Assembly: GCA_949592205.1 (NCBI GenBank)
Contig: CATIUR010000003.1
Coordinates: 160,383,759 to 160,447,758, forward strand
DNA from: Helichrysum umbraculigerum
Lineage: Eukaryota > Streptophyta > Magnoliopsida > Asterales > Asteraceae
DNA length: 64,000 nt
Direction: 5' to 3'
The translations under genes were made by a program, and so were the position numbers. Of the stretch, positions 46,176 through 59,100 are shown piece by piece. Position 1 is the first letter of the stretch. Every line of letters starts with the position of its first letter. The notes beneath the pieces were generated by a model. The model was not told where the DNA came from, made no database searches, and worked only from the letters and a program-made list of their open reading frames with translations.

Positions 46176-48138
46176 TATAACACCCCATGATTTAAGACAT
46201 TTTTTTATTTATTTCGGAAGCGTAAATCCCATTCATACCAATATAGATATAACATTATATATACGACATTTAGTCATACCAAAACATTACAAATTTATAA
46301 GTATTAAGTATAATTACAACGCTAATACAATAACTGGGTGTTATGTTAACAAAACATGATTTATCCAAAACGATCAGAGTTCCCATTGTCAAACATTTCT
46401 TCAAAACAACACCATTGCCTAATCATATCCCAAAAGTTAACCTGCAAGAGTAGGTGGGGAATTAGCACAAAGCTAAGTGAATGAACTAAATCTAACAATC
46501 TAACTTAGTATAACAATCAATTCACAACAATCATCTAAATAAACAATCAAACAGAGGATCGGTGGTTCTTGAGATACCCTCAGTCCGCGGTGGCACTCCA
46601 AGAACACTTAATAATCAACTGCAGGCCAATACAGAGATTTTTACCGATAGTTTATTGCTATCTTTAACCAATATGGATTAATTCACAACGAATGTTCATC
46701 CGACCCATAAGGATTAACCTATAGCAACTAAACCCAAAATTGACCTCTATCATTCCAACCTATCATGGAATTATTCACTAGCAAACAATCAATCTATCAA
46801 ACCACAAGTTTAATCAACAATCCTATCATTATCGTAATGATAAATCAGTCAATACAAGCAACTTAAAAAAATTGATGCAACTAACTGTTGACACCAAGAT
46901 TAAATTGTGAGAACCAGTCCACTCACCTGTCTCGTTTCAGACTCCAACTCAAAGATCTTATTTTATTGAGTCTTCGGTGCCTCTGTAAACACAATCAAAA
47001 CACAAGTTAATAACTTGTTTCATAATTCAAATTATATCTATACTTAAATACTTACATCAATAATCAAGAAATATCAATGGATAAATGATATAAGTATTGA
47101 ATTCTGACAATTTCACAAAACATCAAATTCGTCAAAATAACAAAGACAAACGCGATCCGGGTCAGGGGTTCGGGATCGCGTTCCCCTTCACAAAATTTTC
47201 TGTTACCGAAAACCACTGAGCAACGCGATCCGGTTAATGGGTCAGGATCGCGTTTACATGACCAAAACACGAAGGATCCAGTTTATAACTAAGGAACGCG
47301 ATCCAGGTCAAGTTGTGGGATCGCGTTTCAAAGCTTTTCAGCTCCAAACAGACCTGCAACTTACAACTACGAACTACAATTTCAAAATCGACCAAGTGCA
47401 GTTATGTACTCAAACTTTTACCTATATTTGACCACAATATCATCTATGAACATAATGTAACAATAAACAATAACATCTAACATCAAAATCCATACATGCA
47501 TCATCATTTTACCTAAATTTCATCCAAACCCACATTCATTCAAATATAGTATGAAACACAAGAAATTTAACCTAATTAATCAAGAATTCAATTGATAATC
47601 ACTACACAAAACATATTCAAGTATAACTTACTCCATTCCATCATTAATTTGACCTAATTCAACATTTCAAGCTTATGTATGAAAATGAGCATTATACACT
47701 TACAATTCTTTGATGATGATGAAGAAGATGAAGAACACTATGGAATCAAGATCATAGCCTTGAATTGAAGAAATCAGATGTATTGTTTGATATCTAAAAA
47801 TTCTTTGAAAGGAGAAGAATGAAATTATGGGAGAAAATGAAGTGTTAATACCCTGAAGCCACAGGTGTCGACCTGTGGTTATGACTCAGCAATTTTTGGG
47901 TATAAATTATACCCGTGTTAAATCTATTGTCTGGAACCTCGATTACAAATGCGAGAAAATTATTTTATTTTACCGTTACCTAAAATTATCTAAAACAAAT
48001 AATATTTCACTAGTCACAATATTTCCTGAGGCTCACTTACATATTAAATTTACAATCAAACTCAGGTAATAATTTAAATTGCATAAATAATTTAGAGAAA
48101 ATACCTTTTTCTCCTAGGCCCGATTTGGGGATGTTACA
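46176..48138 (-). repeat. 5' LTR of the Gypsy element
   Basis: Partner of 39367-41328, with the same three ACGCGATCC/GGATCGCGT pairs near 47149-47327. The inner boundary is confirmed by the primer site directly beside it. Confidence 0.93.
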
Positions 48139-48143
48139 ATCGC

Positions 48144-48561
48144 TATTTGTAGGTCGACTGTTTAATAAGCTACAATAGACTCAAGTATGAATTTTTATAA
48201 TCAAACTCACCAATTCATGTTCTATGGTCATTTTTAACACAACAAGATAGCAACTAGCATTATATATCATCAACTATCAAACTTTTAACTTCAAATCTTC
48301 ATACAATCTATAACACATATGATTTCTATCATAATCATCATTAATCAAAAACACTTACAAGTTAAGAGGATAACAAGATGATGAATTTGATGAAGAACAA
48401 GATTAATCACAGCTCAAAATTCAAGTTTGATTTAAAGTTAATAAGTTCTTAGGTTTTAGTTTTAAGTGTTTGTAGTTTGAAGTTAAAAGAAACTTTCCAT
48501 TTTGGGAAAGTACATAAATAGGTCGGCCCAACTTTTTAACCGACTCCGTATCCACTTAAAA
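48144..48561 (-). repeat. Old Gypsy LTR, right part
   Basis: Continuation of 38139-39366 across the inserted element. No gene. The GATGATGAATTTGATGAAGAAC stretch near 48380 mirrors a similar GATGATGAAGAAG stretch in the young Gypsy LTR (47713), supporting the reading. It is cut at 48561 by the next element. Confidence 0.6.
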
Positions 48562-49720
48562 TGTCACACCCCCAAATTCGGGCTGCGGAAGCGAATCGGG
48601 TCGGGGCGCAACTAATCAATAATCAAAGCACAAAGATATAATGAACAACTCTATATGCGTCGTTTTAAACAAAATACATTGATTGTAATAAAGGTTTACA
48701 ATAATTTATAGTAACAAAAGCTAGGAAATCTATCTGAGAGATTCTATGGCATTACTATTTTTACAAAATATAATAATGCAGGAAAATCTCTTGATTGTTT
48801 GCGTGCGACTCGAGCTATGTATGTCCTGAGCAGACCTACTACTGTTGAGTACCTGAGAATACATGCTAAAAGGGTCAGCTAAAAGCTGGTGAGCTCACAG
48901 GTGTGAAAGTAAATCATAATGTATGAACCACAAGATTTAGTATAATGATTTGAAATTAATCAAATAAATATGTATATTACTGCCATGAGCTCATAGTTTG
49001 AGCTTAACTGAGGGGTCAGGATCACAATCAAGTGCCTGATCGAGTCTGCCTCCTGCATGTGCCTAATCATATACACGTGTGAACAAATGATAATGCGCCC
49101 GTTCGACCGCAGTCGTGGTAGCGCGACTACCACGGACGGAGATTGTCAATCCCATATGGTACCATACACTAACACTCGCGCTAAATCCATACTAACAAAC
49201 TATGATATGGAGGGCTTCATGATTAGTAAAAACAACTCATGCAGTCAATATATCAAGTTTTGTACTTGTGTTCACATGTAAATAAAACTGAGCATGTATT
49301 CCCACCCCTTGGTTTAAAACATTAAAATGAGGGGCTATGAGACTCACCTGAGTCTGATGATATGTAGCGAAGCAAATGTGATGTAGTAAAATGAGATGTC
49401 CGAAGACTGTAACCTACCGGGCGTTCAAAACGCGCAAGGTTATAAGTATATGTAGACGTCTCAAAAGACCGTCCATGCTAGTTGTTCATCCAACTAGTAA
49501 TGTCCAAATAATTTGGTTGCTGACTGATTAGTTTGAGTTTTGAAAACATGTACGGCCCATTGGTGACGGATGTTGTAATAATAATCTTAAAGTAATATTA
49601 TTATGCGTCGTTCTATTGTATACTATTAAAGTATATGATTTGTGAGTTGTATCGTATATAAGTATCGGAGTAACGTGTGTTAGACACTTAGTGTGAAAAC
49701 TAGTTTTGAAGTTTCTGATT

Positions 49721-50035
49721 TAGGCGACACTATGAGCGTCACTTAGTAGTTTTTGGCGACACTAGGAGAGTGTCACATATATAGTGAAGTTCATTATTAT
49801 ATGCGTCACTGAGTGAAGTGTCGCATAAGGTGGCGTCACTAGGTTGCGTCACTAAGGTTAAGTGCCGCAGGTGTACTGTTCCTAAGATAGGCATCACTTC
49901 GATGAAGTGACGCTAGTATGCGTCATTTGGTTAATGCGTCACTCGGTGAGTGTCGCTAGTAATAGTTGTACGGTCATAACAACGTCACTAGGTAAGTGTC
50001 GCATGAAACCTTTGGTCTCTGCGACACTTAAGTCT
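49721..50035. repeat. Cluster of GCGTCACT/AGTGTCGC inverted words
   Basis: About a dozen octamers in both orientations pair locally, for example GCATCACTTCGATGAAGTGACGC, GCGTCACTCGGTGAGTGTCGC and GACACTAGGAGAGTGTC. Loops are 3-6 bases. Confidence 0.85.
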
Positions 50036-50568
50036 GATCAAGTTTTCACTTTCGGTTTGATGGTCAAACGTGCTCGGTTTGACCCGAGACTTTTACACAA
50101 GTCTTAAGATGGTCCAATAAGTTCAATAAAATTATTGGTTCGTGTCGGGGTTCACCTGAAGTGTCGGTTTTGTAAAATAACTAAAACAGCCCTTATGTTT
50201 ACATTTCAGATTTTTCGACTCGATAAACATCTCGTTTTCCACACTTTTTAATCCAAACCAAGTCTCACCAAAAATCACAGTTGGACATCCATATGTCTAG
50301 TTCATTTCTGCATTTTATGGTAATTTTACAAGTTCGTTTACTATTTTAAACAAAAATAAATATGAAGAGTGGTCGGTTTTGGTCTGAAACCGACACTAGT
50401 TCAAAGATAAGCTTCTACCAAAAATCGTGTAATTCTGGAAACGGTCAAAGAGAAACTTTTTGTAGAGGACAACCATACGGAGATTTGATATAAGATTCAT
50501 ACATTGATTCATCTAATAAATCAAGTTATAGTCGTTTTCGTGAGACGATTTTCTGAGACAGAAAACTA

Positions 50569-50569
<1 letters not shown>

Positions 50570-50611
<42 letters not shown>
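50570..50611. repeat. (TA)n microsatellite
   Basis: About 20 TA units in the decayed Gypsy LTR. Confidence 0.95.
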
Positions 50612-50616
<5 letters not shown>

Positions 50617-53577
50617 ATAAAACATTTTACAAGCATTTGGTTGGACATTTTCTTGTCAAATGATCAGCTATACATGTAAATATATGTAAAGCATGAAAAT
50701 ATAGTAAGAGAAAATTGTGGAATCATACCAAAATCGTGTTCTAGAGAGAGAAGAGTGAGATGGTGCTGGGTTCCCTTCCTTGCTTCTTCTCCTTGCGTTT
50801 TCTTCAAAAGATGATGGTGGATGATGGTGGTGGTGCCGAAATGGGGAGGAGGAAGGATGTAACACCCGGTCAAAAATGACCCAAAATTCGAGCCCAATTT
50901 AAACTTTTTATTCCGTGTATTATATACGCTCAATATCAAAACGTACAAATACGGACGTTGGTGAAATTTTTTAATAAATAACATAAATCTATTTGGCGAT
51001 TAAATAGTAGTTATTTACATTATATTATTATGTATTAATAATATATAAAACAACGTACGTTTTGTTTAAAACGTAACCGACACGAATTAAACGCGTGAGA
51101 CGCCCGACAAATCAAATAATCTTAAGTTATATTTTTATAACTTCAAACAAAGTATTTTGATTAAATACTCTCATTATAAATATCGTATTTTAAACCAATG
51201 ACAAAAACGTGCACATTTAATGCCACGCGATAAAACGACCGATACACAACGCATAATCAAGACCCGAAACCATAACCAAACATTTTTAGAAACGTTTTCC
51301 AAGTATTATAAACAATACTTCAATGTAAACATATCAAAATTCGAATGCCATTATGAAAACGTACGTATAAAGTTTAAAATACGAATTAACGTTTAAACGA
51401 CAGGGAAAACGAACACCGCACGGAGCTCAAACTCGGGGAACAAAATTTAGACAACCACCATCTTGTGGGACCCACCCTAACCAGTTTTTCAAACTCCACA
51501 AACAAGATCCACAATTTGTGGATCTTGTTGTTGAAATTTCAAGACCAAATCAACCACCATCACTATTTTCATATCTCATTTCTCAATCTTTTCCATCTCT
51601 CTCTACTCTCTCTCTCTCCCAACGAATTGGGGCTGTCACCAGCCACCACCACAACCTTCTAACACCATCACAAGTCCACCACATCACCACCATAGAGCCA
51701 CCATGAGCCGCCAAGCCGGAATTCAAGAAAACACGTGAAAACGAGCATACGACTTCCATTCTTCCTCCTCTTCATCTAGAACATTGTAAGAACTTTAAAA
51801 CCTTTTCATATTACTTATAATGTATTTATAATCATGTTATAGTTCTCATTCAACGTTATAATGTCCAAAATATAAACCGAAACGCGTTTTAAAACTCAAA
51901 ATCTTCACTTAAAACTTCCTGTCCAGATTTTATACCCACTTCCATGGATCATATAAAAATCATTACAACATGAAATGATGCGTTTCTTGAGCCTAAAATG
52001 TAGTAAAAGAAGTTAACTTTCCAAAAAAATTAGTCTCGTGACTTTTCGACTTCGTTTACTATTTTAAAATAATTTTCTCCGGTGATATAGAGTTACTGTT
52101 CCGGCGGACAGAAGTTTCCGTCTACTTCTCGAGACCATATCTCGAGCTATAGACCTCAAAAACGCATGAGACCACTTGGAAAAGTTTGGTACTTTTGTTA
52201 ACTACAAAAAGTTCTTCTATGGCCCGACCGTAAAACCCCCTGATTCTCGTGTAGAAGTCGATCTATGGACTGAGTTTGTGTTGAGACCAAATCTGACAAC
52301 TCTTCATTCTCATTTTTGTTAAAAATAGTAAAACAAATTATAAAATCGTGGTAAAATTCAGAAATGGTCTAGACACTTATAAGAACATCTGTAATTTTTG
52401 GTTAGGCTTGATTTGGACTAGAAGTTAGTTAAATCGAGAGGTTTATTGAGTCGAAATCTGGAAAATATAAACCTTAGGGCCTGTTTTGGTAATTTTGTGA
52501 AAACGACACTTCGAGAGACCCACGAAACGAAATAATAATTTGATAACACTTATTTGACATATTTAAGACTAGTGAAAAAGTCTCGGGTCAAACCGAGCAT
52601 GTTTGACTTTAAAACCGAACATGGAAATCAAATCAAATATGTTAAGATTTATACTCGAAACAAAAATACATTTATAAGTACATTGTGACAACATTATTAT
52701 AATTATATTTTGTAATAATTATTACAAGACACACCAACGGGCCGTACAAAATCCATAAACTTAAATAACAAGTGAATAATTGCACGATTCGACTAGTCCA
52801 ACTTATTAGTCTATTACTTACCTAATCTCACGTGTTTAGGACACTAGGGGATTTCCATTGGATCACGCGTATCTTAGGAACGCTAGCAACCAAAGGTGAG
52901 TTCATGGCCCCTCCTTTTAATTGTTTTATACGTTTTGGGGGAGAATGCATACTCAGTTAAATCTTTTCATTGCTTAATGAATTCAATCCATTTGACATAA
53001 ATATTATGTTTCCACATCAAATGCTTTTCTCAAATATACTTAATTGTGTTAGGTATTCATGTGATTGCTTTAGGGACCATAGCTATTTCCTATTCTTATG
53101 TTCCATAGCTACTAGGCTTAGGTTAGTGCTTGAGTGGACATCACCCGTAGACCTCAATATACTTGCTAGGTTGGAGACTATGAGTATACGATAGTAGCAT
53201 ATGTTAGTATAGTTTGTTATACTGTTCCTAAGTGACTAGGTGATGATTGTCTATACCTAGACTCTTTATGCTACGCACGATATCTAAGTAATGTTTATAC
53301 GTACCTAGATACATTAAGTCATTTTCATATATTATATGACAATCGTAGGACCACCTGAGTATCTGCATCATTTCTGTGTTAAATCATAATCGATAACATC
53401 ATGTGTGTTCTATTTGTTAACTAAGTATATATATATATATATATACATATTATATACTTACATATTTGTTATTTCAAGCACTCGGTGCTATATAAAATCC
53501 ACTGGTGTGTATTAAATTACATACCTTCATATAAATACAAATCATAAATCATGACGAGTTAATTCTCGTCATTCAAT

Positions 53578-53745
53578 AAAGCAATTCTAGCTGCTGCTAG
53601 GGGATAAAGCAATTCTAGCTGCTGCTAGGGGATAAAGCAATTCTAGCTGCTGCTAGGGGATAAAGCAATTCTAGCTGCTGCTAGGGGGTAAAGCAATTCT
53701 AGCTGCTGCTAGAGATCAGTAAAGCCATGCTAGCTGCTGCTAGTC
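53578..53745 (+). repeat. Tandem hairpin array CTAGC-TGCT-GCTAG, 5' LTR
   Basis: Six units of about 27 bp (GATAAAGCAATT plus CTAGCTGCTGCTAGG). Each contains a perfect 5-bp stem CTAGC/GCTAG with loop TGCT. The 3' LTR has seven units (58846-59030). Confidence 0.93.
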
Positions 53746-54560
53746 ATCATTAAATCTTAATGAGCGGGGACTCGTCATCATAAATTAATACGAGTTAATT
53801 CTCGTCATCATTAAATCTTAACGAGCGGGGACTCGTCATCATAAATTAATACGAGTTAATTCTCGTCATCATTAAATCTTAACGAGCGGGGACTCATCAT
53901 CATAAATTAATACGAGTTAATTCTCGTCATCATTAAATCTTAACGAGCGGGGACTCGTCATCATAATAATACGAGTTAATTCTCGTCATCATTAAACCTT
54001 AATGAGCGGGGACTCGTCATCATAAATTAATACGAGTTGTTACTCGTCATCATTTCAAATCAATACGAGTTGTTACTCGTCATCATTTCAAATCAATACG
54101 AGTTGTTACTCGTCATCATTTCAAATCAATACGAGTTATTACTCGTCATCATTTTAAATCAATACGAGTTGTTACTCGTCATCATTTTAAATCAATACGA
54201 GTTGTTACTCGTCATCATTTCAAATCAATACGAGTTGTTACTCGTCACCATTTCAAACCAATACGAGTTATTACTCGTTATTATTTTAAACCAATACGAG
54301 TTATTACTCGTCATCATTTTAAACCAATACGAGTTGTTACTCATCTTCATTTTAAACCAATACGAGTTGTTACTCGTCATTATTTTAAACCAATACGAGT
54401 TGTTACTCGTCATCACAGCTATGAGTTATTACTCATCATTAGTAAATCATTGCGAGTAGTTGCTCGTCCTTAGTAATTCATTATGAGTTGTTACTCACCA
54501 TCATTAGTATTGATATAGGTTAATACTTGTTCTCATTGGTATTGCTACGAGTTGTACTCG
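53746..54560 (+). repeat. Tandem hairpin array ACGAGT-N4-ACTCGT, 5' LTR
   Basis: The first part (to about 54035) alternates two hairpins in about 61-bp units: ACGAG-CGGGGA-CTCGT and ACGAG-TTAATT-CTCGT. The second part is about twelve 33-bp units with ACGAGT-TGTT-ACTCGT joined by CATCATTTcAAATCAAT. Towards the right the stems vary in matched pairs (ATGAGT-TATT-ACTCAT), then fade. Confidence 0.93.
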
Positions 54561-55085
54561 TTGTAATAGTATTCACACTAGTATATGCTTGTCCATAGGT
54601 TATCATCATTAGTACCCTATTGACTTAGATCGGTAGGTATACTTAATGGTCCGCAATATTGCTCATGGGAGCAATCATGGCTTAACATCATCACTGAATT
54701 TACAAACTATTTTCGTATCTTATAATGTTTTTCAACATTACAATTTGTTTAACTAAACCTGTGAACTCACCAGCGTAAGCTGACCATTTTAGTGTGCATT
54801 TTCAGGTGACGTTGTTTAGGTAGGATCGGCCCGTCAGGATCCTAGCTTGAGTCGCATGCTTTCAAACATTTGGGATCATTTTGTATATACTTTGTATTTT
54901 CAAATTATGTATTTGAAATTTACTTACCATTTCGCAGCTTTGTAAAACTTATTTTGGTAATGAAATTACTATTTTCAAAACGTCTCATTTAGAGTCGTTT
55001 GCTATATCTTTGAGCTTGTGATCATTGATTGGTAACATCCCGACCTGACCGCTTCCGCAACCCGAAATTTGGGGGTGTTACAGAT

Positions 55086-55096
55086 TGGTATCAGAG
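55086..55096 (+). other. Primer binding site, tRNA-iMet
   Basis: TGGTATCAGAG three bases after the 5' LTR matches the first 11 bases complementary to initiator Met tRNA. The following AC breaks the match. Confidence 0.85.
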
Positions 55097-56113
55097 ACTA
55101 AGGTTATAGTGAACTAGGTTGCATTTAGTTGGCCTAGACTATGACCGTTAGGCTGTATTCCCTATTAGGTATGACCGGTTCAGTGATTACATCATACAAG
55201 TTTAATTTAACATAGCCTGGCCAGTTATGTACAATTAAATGAGGATGGTGTGAGATCTGAAAGGGGTTATATTTAAACAGGAATGCAATAGTTGACTCTG
55301 ATTGTTCTGTGCTAGACACTCTAGGCTATTATATGTACGGTAGATATATATAGGTAATCCTTATCTTTGTGCTACATTTCATGGTACTTCAGTACTACCT
55401 TCATAATACATTAGTATTACATTATTGTGCTTTTAGCACTATATTACGGTACGATGTTACCGCATTTCAGTACTTTGAGTGCTGCATTTTGACCCATTAA
55501 AGCTATATCTACAGTATTATAATACTGAATCATTGTCCATAGGACTACATTGTTAACGATTACCTTGTAGCCACAATTTAGCTAAGATTCGAATAATGAG
55601 ATAGTCAGAATTTGACTATTAAGATAAGCTACCAAGTAGTCATGGATTGACTGGCTTCCAAATCCTTTAGACATCATTATGTCTGCCACTCTTAGTTTAG
55701 CAACTTTGTTGCACTACCTGTAGAGTAGTATCATTATTTGTGTAGAGACATAACCTATGTCAGGTGACACGTTAGAATCCCCTATTAGTAGGGCAGGAAA
55801 GTGTTAGGCTTCAATTACCACATATAAAATATTATTTTGTGAAAATGAAATAATACCTTAACTAGTAAGGATCTTACTAGGGTTTCAGTATTAAACCTTC
55901 ATAATTCTATTGAAATAGAATTTAGGTTTCATAGTGGCCATAACCCTGCTCGTAGGAGCAATCATTTAATTAACGCCCTAAACTCTTTACATGAATTATA
56001 GCTAATCTATACAGTGAGAAGTACTCGTATCAAACTATTCACATATACGCACACTTCTCCCCAGACCTCACGCAATCATAACTACACTAGAAATTTCAGG
56101 ACGAAATTTTGTA

Positions 56114-56125
56114 ACAGGGGGAGAA
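56114..56125 (+). other. Polypurine tract of the non-coding element
   Basis: ACAGGGGGAGAA immediately before the 3' LTR. The upstream GGACGAAATTTTGTAACA context matches the decayed Gypsy purine-tract region on the other strand (61224-61260). Confidence 0.88.
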
Positions 56126-59100
56126 TGTAACACCCGGTCAAAAATGACCCAAAATTCGAGCCCAATTTAAACTTTTTATTCCGTGTATTATATACGCTCA
56201 ATATCAAAACGTACAAATACGGACGTTGGTGAAAATTTTTAATAAATAACATAAATCTATTTGGCGATTAAATAGTAGTTATTTACATTATATTATTATG
56301 TATTAATAATATATAAAACAATGTACGTTTTGTTTAAAACGTAACCGACACGAATTAAACGCGTGAGATACGCCCGACAAATCAAATAATCTTAAGTTAT
56401 ATTTTTATAACTTCAAACAAAGTATTTTGATTAAATACTCTCATTATAAATATCGTATTTTAAACCAATGACAAAAACGTGCACATTTAATGCCACACGA
56501 TAAAACGACCGATACACAACGCATAATCAAGACCCGAAACCATAACCAAACATTTTTATAAATGTTTTCCAAGTATTGTAAACAATACTTCAATGTAAAC
56601 ATATCAAGATTTGAATGCCATTATGAAAACGTACGTATAAAGTTTAAAATACGAATTAACGTTTAAACGACCGGGAAAACGAACACCGCACGGAGCGCAA
56701 ACTCGGGGAACAAAATTTAGACAACCACCATCTTGTGGGACCCACCCTAACCAGTTTTTCAAACTCCACAAACAAGATCCACAATTTGTGGATCTTGTTG
56801 TTGAAATTTCAAGACCAAATCAACCACCATCACCATTTTCATATCTCATTTCTCAATCTTTTCCATCTCTCTCTACTCTCTCTCTCTTCCAACGAATTGG
56901 GGCTGTCACCAGCCACCACCACAACCTTCTAACACCATCACAAGTCCACCACATCACCACCATAGAGCCACCATGAGCCGCCAAGCCGGAATTCAAGAAA
57001 ACACGTGAAAACGAGCATACGACTTCCATTCTTCCTCCTCTTCATCTAGAACATTGTAAGAACTTTAAAACCTTTTCATATTACTTATAATGTATTTATA
57101 ATCATGTTATAGTGCTCATTCAACGTTATAATGTCCAAAATATAAACCGAAACGCGTTTTAAAACTCAAAATCTTCACTTAAAACTTCCTGTCCAGATTT
57201 TATACCCACTTCCATGGATCATATAAAAATCATTACAACATGAAATGATGCGTTTCTTGAGCCTAAAATGTAGTACAAGAAGTTCCAAAAAAATTAGTCT
57301 CGTGACTTTTCGACTTCGTTTACTATTTTAAAATAATTTTCTCCGGTGATATAGAGTTACTGTTCCGGCGGACAGAAGTTTCCGTCTACTTCTCGAGACC
57401 ATATCTCGAGCTATAGACCTCAAAAACGCATGAGACCACTTGGAAAAGTTTGGTACTTTTGTTAACTACAAAAAGTTCTTCTATGGCCCGACCTTAAAAC
57501 CCCCTGATTCTCGTGTAGAAGTCGATCTATGGACTGAGTTTGTGTTGAGACCAAATCTGACAACTCTTCATTCTCATTTTTGTTAAAAATAGTAAAACAA
57601 ATTATAAAATCGTGGTAAAATTCAGAAATGGTCTAGACACTTATAAGAACATCTGTAATTTTTGGTTAGGCTTGATTTGGACTAGAAGTTAGTTAAATCG
57701 AGAGGTTTATTGAGTCGAAATCTGGAAAATATAAACCTTAGGGCCTGTTTTGGTAATTTTGTGAAAACGACACTTCGAGAGACCCACGAAACGAAATAAT
57801 AATTTGATAACACTTATTTGACATATTTAAGACTAGCGTAAAAGTCTCGGGTCAAACCGAGCATGTTTGACTTTAAAACCGAACATGGAAATCAAATCAA
57901 ATATGTTAAGATTTATACTCGAAACAAAAATACATTTATAAGTACATTGTGACAACATTATTATAATTATATTTTGTAATAATTATTACAAGACACACCA
58001 ACGGGCCGTACAAAATCCATAAACTTAAATAACAAGTGAATAATTGCACGATTCGACTAGTCCAACTTATTAGTCTATTACTTACATAATCTCACGTGTT
58101 TAGGACACTAGGGGATTTCCATTGGATCACGCGTATCTTAGGAACGCTAGCAACCAAAGGTGAGTTCATGGCCCCTCCTTTTAATTGTTTTATACATTTT
58201 GGGGGAGAATGCATACTCAGTTAAATCTTTTCATTGCTTAATGAATTCAATCCATTTGACATAAATATTATGTTTCCACATCAAATGCTTTTCTCAAATA
58301 TACTTAATTGTGTTAGGTATTCATGTGATTGCTTTAGGGACCATAGCTATTTCCTATTCTTATGTTCCATAGCTACTAGGCTTAGGTTAATGCTTGAGTG
58401 GACATCACCCGTAGACCTCAATATACTTGCTAGGTTGGAGACTATGAGTATACGATAGTAGCATATGTTAGTATAGTTTGTTATACTGTTCCTAAGTGAC
58501 TAGGTGATGATTGTCTATACCTAGACTCTTTATGCTACACACGATATCTAAGTAATGTTTATACGTACCTAGATACATTAAGTCATTTTCATATATTATA
58601 TGACAATCGTAGGACCACCTGAGTATCTGCATCATTTCTGTGTTAAATCATAATCGATAACATCATGTGTGTTCTATTTGTTAACTAAGTATATATATAT
58701 ATATACATATTATATACTTACATATTTGTTATTTCAAGCACTCGGTGCTATATAAAATCCACTGGTGTGTATTAAAATACATACCTTCATATAAATACAA
58801 ATCATAAATCATGACGAGTTAATTCTCGTCATTCAATAAAGCAATTCTAGCTGCTGCTAGGGGATAAAGCAATTCTAGCTGCTGCTAGGGGATAAAGCAA
58901 TTCTAGCTGCTGCTAGGGGATAAAGCAATTCTAGCTGCTGCTAGGGGATAAAGCAATTCTAGCTGCTGCTAGGGGGTAAAGCAATTCTAGCTGCTGCTAG
59001 AGATCAGTAAAGCCATGCTAGCTGCTGCTAGTCATCATTAAATCTTAATGAGCGGGGACTCGTCATCATAAATTAATACGAGTTCATTCTCGTCATCATT

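Larger units (their letters stand above)
39367..48138 (-). mobile_element. Full-length Ty3/Gypsy chromovirus-type element, TSD ATCGC
   Basis: Two nearly identical LTRs of 1.96 kb (39367-41328 and 46176-48138) flank one long gag-pol frame. A tRNA-iMet primer site, a purine tract and an exact 5-bp duplication ATCGC (39362-39366 and 48139-48143) complete it. By eye about a dozen differences separate the LTRs (roughly 99.4% identity), so insertion was recent. It sits inside an older Gypsy LTR. A single nonsense codon (42789-42791) breaks pol. Confidence 0.95.
48562..50857 (-). repeat. 3' LTR of the decayed Gypsy, left segment
   Basis: It begins TGTCACACCCCCAAATTCGGG, the reverse complement of an LTR 3' end closely similar to that of the inserted element (GCTTCCGCA, CCCGAA, TTTGGGGGTGT). 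It includes a GCGACACT/AGTGTCGC hairpin cluster (49721-50035) and a TA microsatellite (50570-50611). The last five bases (AAGGA) are the target duplicated at 60373-60377. Confidence 0.85.
50858..55082 (+). repeat. 5' LTR of the non-coding element, 4.2 kb
   Basis: No coding region. From left: AT-rich start; GATCCACAATTTGTGGATC palindrome (51507-51525) and a CT-rich stretch near 51590-51620; long unique part; CTAGC hairpin array 53578-53745; ACGAG hairpin array 53746-54560; end CCGCTTCCGCAACCCGAAATT. The 140-codon open frame at 54037 is the array read in frame, not a gene. Confidence 0.92.
55083..56125 (+). other. Internal domain of the non-coding element
   Basis: No gag, protease, pol or other domain can be seen, and the longest open frame (55134-55319, minus) resembles nothing known. 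The middle (about 55370-55740) carries many short hairpins of differing sequence, for example GTACTTCAGTAC, AATACATTAGTATT, CAGTATTATAATACTG, AGACATCATTATGTCT and GCAACTTTGTTGC. Confidence 0.75.

Noticed and set aside
54037..54459. A 140-codon open frame of repeated 11-residue units (also at 59327-59749)
   Set aside because: It is the 33-bp hairpin array read in frame. 33 is divisible by three, so any stop-free unit gives a long frame. No start context or domain.
53578..54560. CRISPR-like regular repeats
   Set aside because: The spacers are as repetitive as the repeats, the DNA is a plant retroelement LTR, and no cas gene exists.
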